Assembly (NCBI GenBank): GCA_020248905.1
Contig: JADCGR010000011.1
Span: 92,481-156,480 of the forward strand
DNA length: 64,000 nt
Source of the DNA: Curvibacter sp.
GTDB taxonomy: Bacteria; Pseudomonadota; Gammaproteobacteria; Burkholderiales; Burkholderiaceae_C
Reading direction: 5' to 3'
Part shown: positions 38,421 to 46,490 of the stretch, piece after piece
Layout of the letters: each line of letters starts with the position of its first letter
Numbering within the stretch: the first letter of the stretch is position 1
Notes under the pieces: model-generated
What the model saw: only the letters and a program-made list of their open reading frames with translations
Told to the model about the DNA's origin: nothing
Database searches by the model: none
Program-made: the position numbers and the translations under genes

Positions 38421-41400
38421 TCAGACCGCAGCGCTCGCATTACGTGGCGCGCCAAGCGAGCGCAGCACGTCGCGCACCAGGTGGGCGCGCGACTTAGGAT
38501 CGGGCAGCTCGCGCTCGATGCGCAGCTTTTCGTTGCCCACCAGCTTGATGTGTCTGTTCTTCTGAATCAGCTCGATCACCTTCATGCCGTCCACAGGGGC
38601 GTCCTTACGGAAGGTGATGTTGATCAGATGGGGCGCGGCATCGACCTTGACCACGCCGTAGGGTTGGCTGATCACACGCAGGCGGTGCACGTCGATGAGC
38701 GTCTGGGCCTGGGTGGGCAACTTGCCAAAGCGGTCGACGAGCTCTTCCATCAGCGTGTCGATCTGCTCGGTCTTTCGGGCGGTGGCCAGCTTCTTGTAGA
38801 AGGACAGTCGCAGGTGCACGTCGCCACAGTAGTCGTCGGGCAGCAGCGCTGGCGCATGAAGGTTGATGTCGGTCACGGCGCCCATGGGCGACAGCAGGTC
38901 CGGCTCCTTGCCTTCCTTGAGCGAGCGCACGGCCTCGGACAGCATCTCGTTGTAGAGCTGGAAGCCCACCTCCAGCATATTGCCGCTCTGGTTTTCGCCC
39001 AGCACCTCGCCCGCGCCGCGAATTTCCAGGTCGTGCATGGCGAGGTAAAAGCCCGAGCCCAGCTCCTCCATGGCCTGGATGGCATCCAGACGCGCCTGCG
39101 CCTGCTTGGTGAGACTGTCCTTGTCGGGCACCATGAGGTAGGCATAGGCTTGGTGATGGCTGCGGCCCACGCGCCCGCGCAGCTGGTGCAGCTGGGCCAG
39201 GCCAAACTTGTCCGCACGCGAGATCACGATGGTGTTGGCCGAGGGCACGTCGATGCCGGTCTCGATGATGGTGGAGCACAGCAGCAGGTTGCTGCGCTGG
39301 GCCACGAAGTCGCGCATCACGGCTTCGAGCTGGCGCTCCGGCATCTGGCCGTGGGCCACGGCGATGCGCGCCTCGGGCAGCAGGACTTCCAGCGCGGCGC
39401 GCCGGTTCTCGATGGTCTCGACCTCGTTGTGCAGGAAGTAGACCTGCCCGCCGCGCTTGAGCTCGCGCAGCACGGCCTCGCGGATCACGCCCTTGTCCTC
39501 GTTGCGCACAAAGGTCTTGATGGCCAGGCGCCGCTGCGGTGCGGTGGCGATGACACTCAGGTCGCGCAGGCCTTCGAGCGCCATACCGAGCGTGCGTGGG
39601 ATGGGCGTGGCGGTGAGCGTGAGCACGTCCACCTCGGCGCGCAGGGCCTTGACGGCCTCCTTCTGGCGCACGCCAAAGCGATGCTCTTCGTCGATGATGA
39701 GCAGGCCCAGGTTTTTGAACTTCGTATCCTGGCTCAGCAGCTTGTGCGTGCCGACCACGATGTCCACCGTGCCGTCGGCAATGCCCCTGAGCGCAGCCGT
39801 GATCTCCTTGCCCGAGCGGAAGCGGCTCATCTCGGCCACCCGCACGGGCCACTTCGAAAAGCGGTCCACCAGCGTCTGGTAATGTTGCTCGGCCAGCAGG
39901 GTGGTGGGCGCAAGAAAGGCCACCTGGCGCCCGCCGGTGACCGCGACGAAGGCCGCGCGCAAGGCGACTTCGGTCTTGCCGAAACCGACGTCGCCGCAGA
40001 CCAGGCGGTCCATGGGGCGCGGACTCACCATGTCCTGAACGACGGCATGGATGGCGGCGCGTTGGTCCGCCGTCTCCTCGAACCCGAAGTCGTTGGCGAA
40101 AGCTTCGTAGTAGCGCGGCGAGAAGCGGAAGGCATGGCCTTCGCGCGCGGCGCGGCGGGCGTAGATGTTGAGCAGCTCGGCGGCGGCGTCGCGGATTTGC
40201 TGCGCGGCCTTGCGTTTGGCCTTGTCCCACTGGCCCGAGCCGAGCTTGTGCAGCGGGGCCTCGTCGGCGCTCACGCCGGTGTAGCGGCTGATGAGCTGCA
40301 GCTGGCTGACCGGCACGTAGAGCACTGCCTCGTCGGCGTACTCAAGGTGCAGGAACTCCTGCAACTCGGGCGTACCGTCGGCATGCGTACCGCCACCGAT
40401 GTTCATGTTCACAAGGCCACGATAGCGGCCGATGCCGTGCTGCGCGTGAACCACGGGATCGCCCACATTGAGCTCGGACAGGTCCTTGATGAGCGCCTCG
40501 ACATCGCTGACCTGCTCCTGCTTCTTGCGCCGGCGCGTGCTCGCTCCCGCAGCGAACAGTTCAGTCTCGGTGACAAAGTCCAGGCTCTCCTCGGTCCACC
40601 CAAAGCCCACGCTCAGGGCCGCCGTGGCGATGCCCAGCTTCTCTGCGCTTGCGCGAAACTCGGCCAGCGTGTCAAACGCGGGCGGCTGCACACCGCTGGC
40701 GCGCAGGAAGTCCAGAAGGCTCTCGCGGCGGCCATCGCTTTCGGCCAGCAGCAGGATACGGTGCTGGGTGTTGCGCAGGTGGTCCTTGAGCCGGGCCAGC
40801 GGGTCCTCGGCGCCGCGAACCACGGTGAGATCGGGCAGGGTGCCGAACTCGGCAAAGTCGCTCGGGTTCGCGCCGGAGGACGCGCCTCGCGCGTTGGCAA
40901 TCGGGTCAGATTCGGCGGCTGCGGGCCGCAGGGACAGCTGCGCGTGCGCATTCGCCCGGGCATAGAAGGGCTCGATGCCCAGGAACAGCGCTTCAGGCGG
41001 CAGGGGTGGCCGCTCGGGCTCGCCGGTGGCCAGGCGATAGCGCTCCCGTGTGTCCTGCCAGAAACGCTGCAGCGCGGGTTCGAGATCGCCATGCAGCACC
41101 AGCGCGGCCGGCTGCTCGCTGCCCGCGCCCAGGTAGTCGAAGACGGTGGCCGTCTCCTCAAAGAACAGCGGCAGGTAGTACTCGATACCGGCGGTGGCCA
41201 CGCCGGCGCCAATGTCCTTGTACAGACGGCTGCGGGTCGGATCGCCTTCCAGCAACTCGCGCCAGCGCTGGCGAAAGAGCTTGCGCGAGTCTTCGTCCAT
41301 GGGGAATTCGCGGCCCGGCAGCAGGCGCACGGCAGGCACCGGGTAAAGGCTGCGCTGGGTGTCGGGATCAAAAGTGCGGATGGAATCGACCTCGTTGTCG

Positions 41401-41972
41401 AACAGGTCCACGCGGTAGGGCACGGCCGAGCCCATGGGGTAGAGGTCGATCAGGCCGCCGCGCACAGCGTACTCGCCGGGGCTCACGACCTGGGTCACAT
41501 GGCTGTAGCCGGCCAGGGTGAGCTGGGCGCGCAGCCGCGCCTCGTCGAGTTTCTGTCCGGTTTCGAAGAAGAAGGTGGTCGCGGCCAGGAAAGACGGCGG
41601 CGCCAGCCGGTACAGCGCCGTGGTGGCCGGGATCAGCACGATGTCCGTCGTGTCCTCGGGCTTGCCCCGGCCGTGGTTGTACAGACGCCAGAGCGTGGCC
41701 AGCCGCTCGCTGATGAGGTCCTGGTGCGGCGAGAAAGTGTCATAGGGCAGGGTTTCCCAATCGGGAAACAGCGCACAGCGCAGCGTTGGATCAAAGAACG
41801 CGATCTCGTCGATCAGGCGCTGGGCGTCGGTCGCGTCAGCACAAACGATGGCCAGCAGGCGACCCGCGCCTTTTTCGCGCTCGGCCAGGCACGCAAGCAG
41901 CAGGGCGTCGGCCGAGCCTGTGGGACGGGGCAGCGTGTAGCGCTTGCCGGGCGAAAGTTTGGGGAGGTCCAT
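38421..41972 (-). CDS. mfd: Transcription-repair coupling factor Mfd
   Basis: 1183 aa, the full family length. An N-terminal UvrB-homology region (about 1-350) binds UvrA, a CarD-like RNA polymerase-interacting domain lies near 500-570 ('GDPVVHAQHGIGRY'), a RecG-like motor has GDVGFGKTEVALRAAF (Walker A) near 650 and DEEHRFGVRQKE (DEEH box) near 755, and the C-terminal TRCF domain closes it. Mfd removes stalled RNA polymerase and recruits UvrAB. A 1182-aa antisense frame here is a shadow of this gene. Confidence 0.97.
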   Translation of the reverse strand: MDLPKLSPGKRYTLPRPTGSADALLLACLAEREKGAGRLLAIVCADATDAQRLIDEIAFFDPTLRCALFPDWETLPYDTFSPHQDLISERLATLWRLYNHGRGKPEDTTDIVLIPATTALYRLAPPSFLAATTFFFETGQKLDEARLRAQLTLAGYSHVTQVVSPGEYAVRGGLIDLYPMGSAVPYRVDLFDNEVDSIRTFDPDTQRSLYPVPAVRLLPGREFPMDEDSRKLFRQRWRELLEGDPTRSRLYKDIGAGVATAGIEYYLPLFFEETATVFDYLGAGSEQPAALVLHGDLEPALQRFWQDTRERYRLATGEPERPPLPPEALFLGIEPFYARANAHAQLSLRPAAAESDPIANARGASSGANPSDFAEFGTLPDLTVVRGAEDPLARLKDHLRNTQHRILLLAESDGRRESLLDFLRASGVQPPAFDTLAEFRASAEKLGIATAALSVGFGWTEESLDFVTETELFAAGASTRRRKKQEQVSDVEALIKDLSELNVGDPVVHAQHGIGRYRGLVNMNIGGGTHADGTPELQEFLHLEYADEAVLYVPVSQLQLISRYTGVSADEAPLHKLGSGQWDKAKRKAAQQIRDAAAELLNIYARRAAREGHAFRFSPRYYEAFANDFGFEETADQRAAIHAVVQDMVSPRPMDRLVCGDVGFGKTEVALRAAFVAVTGGRQVAFLAPTTLLAEQHYQTLVDRFSKWPVRVAEMSRFRSGKEITAALRGIADGTVDIVVGTHKLLSQDTKFKNLGLLIIDEEHRFGVRQKEAVKALRAEVDVLTLTATPIPRTLGMALEGLRDLSVIATAPQRRLAIKTFVRNEDKGVIREAVLRELKRGGQVYFLHNEVETIENRRAALEVLLPEARIAVAHGQMPERQLEAVMRDFVAQRSNLLLCSTIIETGIDVPSANTIVISRADKFGLAQLHQLRGRVGRSHHQAYAYLMVPDKDSLTKQAQARLDAIQAMEELGSGFYLAMHDLEIRGAGEVLGENQSGNMLEVGFQLYNEMLSEAVRSLKEGKEPDLLSPMGAVTDINLHAPALLPDDYCGDVHLRLSFYKKLATARKTEQIDTLMEELVDRFGKLPTQAQTLIDVHRLRVISQPYGVVKVDAAPHLINITFRKDAPVDGMKVIELIQKNRHIKLVGNEKLRIERELPDPKSRAHLVRDVLRSLGAPRNASAAV

Positions 41973-41987
41973 GCAACAAAGACGAAA

Positions 41988-42012
41988 ACCCCCTGCATGG
42001 CTAGCGGGGGGT
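41988..42012. other. Hairpin in the mfd leader
   Basis: ACCCCC and GGGGGT can pair around a 13-nt loop that itself contains GC/GC pairs, giving a short stem immediately upstream of the mfd start in the 155 bp gap between mfd and ispD. It could affect mfd translation, but nothing more can be shown. Confidence 0.3.
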
Positions 42013-42127
42013 ATGGAACGGGATTTTAGTCGGTGCGATGCGACACATGAGGACCGGCTCGTACGCGCAATAGCTTGCAGGACCCTGCACGGGACGCGCG
42101 AGGCAATCTAGAATGGTCAGCGATTTC

Positions 42128-42838
42128 ATGAGCGACACCTCCCCGAATCCCTCCGCCCCGTGTTGGGCCCTGGTCCCCTGTGCCGGCACGGGCACACGCT
42201 CCGGTGCGGCGGGGCCCAAGCAGTACGAGCCGGTGGCCGGGAAACCCATGGTCTTGCACACGCTGGCAGCTCTCGCGGCTTTGCCACGGATCACGCGAAC
42301 CCTCGTGGTGGTGGCACCGGGTGACGGTTTCCTGCAAGCTTGTGCGACCGACGCCTGGACCGTCGCCGACGCCGGTGGTGCCACGCGCGCAGGCACCGTG
42401 TCCAATGGCCTGACTGTGCTGCGCAGCCTGGGCGCGGCGGACGATAACTGGGTGCTGGTGCACGACGCCGCGCGCTGCCTGATCACCCCGGAGCAGATTG
42501 CGCGGCTGATCGAAGCCTGCGAGCGCGAAACCGTGGGCGGCCTGCTGGCGCTCAAGCTGCCTGATACCCTCAAGCAGGAGCAGGGCGGGCGGGTGACGCA
42601 GACGCTGGACCGCACAGACAAATGGCTGGCGCAGACGCCGCAGATGTTTCGCCTGGGCCTGCTGCAGCGTGCGCTGAATGCGGCCGGCGACACAGTGACC
42701 GATGAATCGTCGGCCGTCGAGGCCCTGGGAATGGCGCCGCGCCTCGTGGAGGGCAGCGCGCAGAACTTCAAGGTGACGTATCCGGAGGACTTCGCGCTGG
42801 CCGAGGCCGTCCTGCAAGCAAGAAGGAAGAGGGAATGA
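42128..42838 (+). CDS. ispD: 2-C-methyl-D-erythritol 4-phosphate cytidylyltransferase IspD
   Basis: 236 aa from ATG 42128; ATG 42113 adds only five residues. The N-terminal CTP loop '[18 protein letters not shown]' region is present (Lys in PKQY), and later 'VHDAARCLI' near 117-125. It transfers CMP to MEP in the isoprenoid pathway. Its 3' end overlaps ispF (ATGA). IspG of the same pathway is at 11046. Confidence 0.95.
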   Translation: MSDTSPNPSAPCWALVPCAGTGTRSGAAGPKQYEPVAGKPMVLHTLAALAALPRITRTLVVVAPGDGFLQACATDAWTVADAGGATRAGTVSNGLTVLRSLGAADDNWVLVHDAARCLITPEQIARLIEACERETVGGLLALKLPDTLKQEQGGRVTQTLDRTDKWLAQTPQMFRLGLLQRALNAAGDTVTDESSAVEALGMAPRLVEGSAQNFKVTYPEDFALAEAVLQARRKRE

Positions 42839-43314
42839 ACATCCGTGTCGGTGAAGGCTGGGACGTGCACCAGCTGGTCGAGGGGCGCAAGCTCATCCTG
42901 GGTGGCATCGAGATTCCTTACGACAAGGGCCTGCTTGGCCATTCAGACGCCGATGCGCTGCTGCACGCCATCACCGACGCGCTGCTCGGCGCCGCAGGTC
43001 TGGGCGACATTGGTCGCCACTTCCCGGACACTGATCAACAGTTCAAGGGGGCCGATTCCGGCGTCCTGCTTGCGGATGTTGCGAACCGGGTTCGTGCGGC
43101 AGGCTGGCAGATCGGCAATGTAGACAGCACCATCGTGGCGCAGGCGCCTAAGATGGCGCCGCACATTGCGGCCATGCGCGAACGCATCGCCACCCTGCTT
43201 GGCTTGAGCCCCGATCAGATCAACGTGAAGGCCAAGACGGCCGAGAAGCTAGGGCCGGTGGGCCAGGGCCTGAGCATCGAGGCGCGCGCCGTCACCCTGC
43301 TGTACAAGGCCTGA
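42835..43314 (+). CDS. ispF: 2-C-methyl-D-erythritol 2,4-cyclodiphosphate synthase IspF
   Basis: 159 aa, the normal length for this homotrimeric zinc enzyme. Metal ligands lie in 'GWDVHQL' (8-14) and '[19 protein letters not shown]' in part (33-51). It makes MEcPP, the substrate of IspG. Coupled to ispD by ATGA. Ends 8 bp before the convergent histidine kinase gene. Confidence 0.97.
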   Translation: MNIRVGEGWDVHQLVEGRKLILGGIEIPYDKGLLGHSDADALLHAITDALLGAAGLGDIGRHFPDTDQQFKGADSGVLLADVANRVRAAGWQIGNVDSTIVAQAPKMAPHIAAMRERIATLLGLSPDQINVKAKTAEKLGPVGQGLSIEARAVTLLYKA

Positions 43315-43322
43315 GTCTTGGC

Positions 43323-44756
43323 TCAGCCGCGCGCCTCGTGTAGCTGGATGCGCGTGGTGAAGCCACCGCGACTGCTATTGCCGATGCCGAACTTGCCACC
43401 CATGCGGCGTACGGTCTTCTCGACGATGGACAGACCCAGCCCAGCGCCCGTGGCGGCCGTGCGTGCGCTGTCGCCACGGTAAAAGGGTTTGGTCAAATTG
43501 GGCAGGTGCTCGGGCGCTACGCCGGGCCCATGGTCGCTCACGCAAATCAGCACCCACGGTTCACGCGCGTGGGTACTGATGTCCACCGTGGTGATGCCGG
43601 TGGCCAGCGTCTTGCCATAGCGACGCGCGTTCTCCACCAGGTTCGAGATCACGCGGCCCAGTTCCACGGCATCGGCCATGACCCACACGTTGTCCCGCAG
43701 GTCCAGGTTGAAGCGCATGTCCTCGCGGCCCTTGAAGACAAAGAGGCTGGAGCGGATGACCTCGTTGAGGTTGACGCGCGTGAGCCGCACATGATCGGGC
43801 CGCGCATAGTCCATGAACTTGTCGATGATTGCGTCGAGCTGTTCCAAGTCTGCCACCATGTGGGCCTGCGCGTCCGGGTCGCTGACGCTCATTTCGGTTT
43901 CCAGGCGCAGGCGCGACAACGGCGTGCGCAGGTCGTGCGAGATGCCCGCGAGCATGACGGCGCGGTCCTGCTCGATCTTGGCCAGGCGCTGCGCCATGCG
44001 GTTGAAGCCGATGTTGACCTGCCGGATCTCGGTGGTCGGCACGCGTTCGTTGAGGCGGCTGGCCGCGAAATCACCCTCGCGGATGCGGCTCGCGGCAAAG
44101 GAGAGCTGCTTGAGCGGCCGGTTGATCAGGCGCGCGATGATGGCCGCACCGGCCAGCGACAGCAGGATCCCCGTGCTCAGCCAGATCAGCCAGGTCTTGC
44201 TGGCAGTCTGATTAAACCGCTCACGGTCGGCAAACAGCCAGTACTGGTCGCGGTCAATGGTGAAGCCCACCCACAGGCCTGGCTTACCGTTGACGGCATC
44301 GCCCACCACGGTGCCTGGCCCGAGCCGCGCCGTGAGCTCTTGCACGATGCGCCGGCTCACGGTGCCGCTGTCGTAGGGTTCGATGCGGTCGCCAGGCTCG
44401 CGCGGCAGCACGCGCACGCCTTCCTCCTCGGTCATGCTCTTGATCAGCGAGACGCGCATGATGGCGTCGGAATGCACCAGCGCCGCACGGCTGAGGTTGA
44501 CGAGCGAGGCGATCTGTTGCGCCGTCTGGATGGCGCGCGGCTCGAACTCCAGCACGCGCAGGGTCTGCAGCCACGCCAGGATGCTGCCAAACAGCAGCAC
44601 AGAGAGCAGGAAGAAGGTGCGCCAGAACAGGCTCAGGCCCGCTTGCCCGAGAACGTCGCCGTCGACCTCGGCCGACGTGGTCTCGATCGGCGCGCCACGG
44701 CTTGAGGTGCCCCCCTGGGTTTCGCTTGGCTGAGATTGCCGGCGCGACGGTTCCAT
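43323..44756 (-). CDS. risS: EnvZ/RisS-type sensor histidine kinase
   Basis: 477 aa from ATG 44756, 44 bp after the regulator gene. Two membrane segments (about 47-68 and 180-202) enclose a periplasmic domain of about 110 residues; HAMP, dimerisation and HATPase domains follow. The phospho-accepting histidine is H274 in GISHDLRTPLSRL, and N, G1 and G2 boxes (NLVENARRYG, DHGPGVAPE, GAGLGLSIV) are intact. The name follows the RisAS system of Bordetella, to which the arrangement and motifs are similar; 'EnvZ-like' is the safer label. Confidence 0.88.
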   Translation of the reverse strand: MEPSRRQSQPSETQGGTSSRGAPIETTSAEVDGDVLGQAGLSLFWRTFFLLSVLLFGSILAWLQTLRVLEFEPRAIQTAQQIASLVNLSRAALVHSDAIMRVSLIKSMTEEEGVRVLPREPGDRIEPYDSGTVSRRIVQELTARLGPGTVVGDAVNGKPGLWVGFTIDRDQYWLFADRERFNQTASKTWLIWLSTGILLSLAGAAIIARLINRPLKQLSFAASRIREGDFAASRLNERVPTTEIRQVNIGFNRMAQRLAKIEQDRAVMLAGISHDLRTPLSRLRLETEMSVSDPDAQAHMVADLEQLDAIIDKFMDYARPDHVRLTRVNLNEVIRSSLFVFKGREDMRFNLDLRDNVWVMADAVELGRVISNLVENARRYGKTLATGITTVDISTHAREPWVLICVSDHGPGVAPEHLPNLTKPFYRGDSARTAATGAGLGLSIVEKTVRRMGGKFGIGNSSRGGFTTRIQLHEARG

Positions 44757-44800
44757 GAACGTGGGGTCCAACGGGGCTTGGGCGCGGGGCTCGCGAAAGA

Positions 44801-45532
44801 TCACCCGGCGCCGTCCGGAACGAAGACGTAGCCCACCCCCCACACCGTCTGGATGTAGCGGGGTACGGCAGGATCAACCTCGACCAGCTTGCGCAGGCGC
44901 GAGATCTGCACGTCCAGGCTCCGATCGAAGGGCTCGAACTCGCGGCCGCGCGCTTGTTGCGCAAGCTTCTCACGCGACATGGGCTGACGCGGGTGGCGCA
45001 CCAGAGCCTTGAGCATGGCGAACTCGCCGGTGGTCAGAGGCAATTCCTCGTCGCCCTTGCGTAGGGTGCGCACCGCCATGTCAAAGGAGTACGGGCCGAA
45101 GCTCACGACTTCCTGCTCGCTCGACGGAGCGCCCGGCGCTTCCGGAGTGGGGCGGCGGCGCAGCACGGCATTGATACGAGCCAGCAGCTCGCGCGGGTTG
45201 AAGGGCTTGCCCAGGTAGTCGTCGGCGCCGACCTCGAGGCCCACGATGCGATCCACGTCCTCGACCTTGGCGGTGAGCATGATGATGGGTGTCTTGTCAT
45301 TGGCCGCTCGCAGGCGGCGGCAGATCGACAGCCCGTCCTCGCCCGGCATCATGAGATCCAGCACGATCAGATCTACGGTCTCGCGCAACAGAATTCGGGT
45401 GAGGGATTTGCCGTCCTCAGCCTGAGAGACCTCGAAACCTTCCTGGGTGAGGTAGCGTCGCAGCAGGTCGCGGATGCGCGCATCGTCATCCACGATCAGA
45501 ATCTTGTCGGCACGGCTGTTGGGAGAGTTCAT
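44801..45532 (-). CDS. risA: OmpR/RisA-type response regulator
   Basis: 243 aa from ATG 45532. The receiver domain has DDD at 15-17, phospho-acceptor D59 in VLDLMMPGEDG and the Lys near 109 (GKPF). The C-terminal OmpR winged helix ends in 'RYIQTVWGVGYVFVP', with 'SRLRKLVE' as part of the recognition helix region. Upstream of the start the 161 bp gap contains repeated TGTTAC motifs that may bind this regulator. Forms an operon with the kinase. Confidence 0.92.
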   Translation of the reverse strand: MNSPNSRADKILIVDDDARIRDLLRRYLTQEGFEVSQAEDGKSLTRILLRETVDLIVLDLMMPGEDGLSICRRLRAANDKTPIIMLTAKVEDVDRIVGLEVGADDYLGKPFNPRELLARINAVLRRRPTPEAPGAPSSEQEVVSFGPYSFDMAVRTLRKGDEELPLTTGEFAMLKALVRHPRQPMSREKLAQQARGREFEPFDRSLDVQISRLRKLVEVDPAVPRYIQTVWGVGYVFVPDGAG

Positions 45533-45606
45533 GGTGCTCGCTCTGCCGGGGGCGTTGTGATGCAGCTGATTTTGCCGGTCGGCGCAGGCCCGCATGGCCT
45601 TGCGGC

Positions 45607-45628
45607 TGTTACTTTGACATACTGTTAC
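45607..45628. promoter_or_regulatory. Possible OmpR-family binding site and promoter region
   Basis: Two TGTTAC direct repeats start 16 bp apart (45607 and 45623), with a TTGACA (45614-45619) between them that could serve as a -35 for the SIMPL gene. The AT-rich stretch resembles OmpR half-sites, which often contain TTAC/GTAAC. It is in the gap between the divergent risA and the SIMPL gene. Confidence 0.4.
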
Positions 45629-45693
45629 AAATCTCGGTGCGTGACGCAAGCGCATCGTTGCAAGATCGTTCCCGGCCCAGGAGAACCTGCCCA

Positions 45694-46416
45694 ATGAAAA
45701 CCTCTACCCGCCTCGCCACTTCCATGCTTCTGATCCTGGGTCTTTGCGCCGGTCTGCTCGTGCAGGCCCGCGCCCAGGGTCTGGCGCCGCCACGTGACGT
45801 GTTGCAGTTCTCGGTCACGGCCACGCTGGAGGCGCGCCAGGACCAGCTGAGCGTGACCCTGCGGGTCACGCGCGAGGCCAGCGAGGCGGCGGCGGTGCAG
45901 CAGCAGCTCAAGGCCGTGCTGGACCCGGCGCTTGCCGAAGCCCGCCTACAGGCGCAGCCCGGCGCCCTGGAGGTACGCAGCGGCGCCTTCAGCCTCTACC
46001 CGCGCAGCGGCCGCGACGGGCGCATCAGCGGCTGGCAGGGCTCGGCCGAACTGATGCTCAGCGGCAGCGACATGGAACGCATAGCTGCCCTCGCGGGCCG
46101 CCTGCAGGGCCTGGTGGTGGTCCAGACTGGTTTTGGCCTGAGCCGCGAGCAGCGCGAGAAGCTGGAGCAGCAGGCACAGGCGCAGGCCATCGAGCGCTTT
46201 CGCGCACGTGCCAGCGACATTGCGCGCAGCTTCGGTTTCGCCGGCTACAGTCTGCGCGAAGTGCAGATCAGCACCCAGGACCAGGGCGCACCCCTGCGTC
46301 CGAGCATGATGGCCATGGAGGCTCGCAGTAGCGCGGCGAGTGACGCGCCCTTGCCGCTGGAGGCGGGCCAGGCCCAGGTTCAGGTCACGGTGAGCGGGTC
46401 CGTGCAGCTCAGATAG
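45694..46416 (+). CDS. Secreted SIMPL (DUF541) domain protein
   Basis: 240 aa with a cleavable signal peptide (hydrophobic 10-22, probable cut after ARA near 27). The mature chain begins with a strand 'VLQFSVTATLEARQDQ' in part and has the alternating strand-helix pattern of SIMPL/DUF541, with long helices near 150-180. Family members are periplasmic or outer-membrane associated and linked to stress. The divergence from risA suggests that the two-component system may control it. Confidence 0.75.
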   Translation: MKTSTRLATSMLLILGLCAGLLVQARAQGLAPPRDVLQFSVTATLEARQDQLSVTLRVTREASEAAAVQQQLKAVLDPALAEARLQAQPGALEVRSGAFSLYPRSGRDGRISGWQGSAELMLSGSDMERIAALAGRLQGLVVVQTGFGLSREQREKLEQQAQAQAIERFRARASDIARSFGFAGYSLREVQISTQDQGAPLRPSMMAMEARSSAASDAPLPLEAGQAQVQVTVSGSVQLR

Positions 46417-46423
46417 CGTATCG

Positions 46424-46448
46424 GACGGCTGTGCCGGCACGGCCCGTC
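46424..46448. terminator. Weak hairpin between convergent SIMPL and relA genes
   Basis: GACGG/CCGTC arms around an inner palindrome GTGCCGGCAC. No T-run follows, so termination is doubtful, though it is the only structure in this 74 bp convergent gap. Confidence 0.35.
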
Positions 46449-46490
46449 TGGCGTGTCGGCGGGCGGGCAAGATCGGAGTCACCCGTCGCC

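Noticed and set aside
38481..42029. 1182-aa open frame antisense to mfd
   Set aside because: It mirrors the mfd codons exactly, is His/Gln/Val-rich shadow sequence with no domain, and arises from the high GC content. Mfd itself has all motifs.
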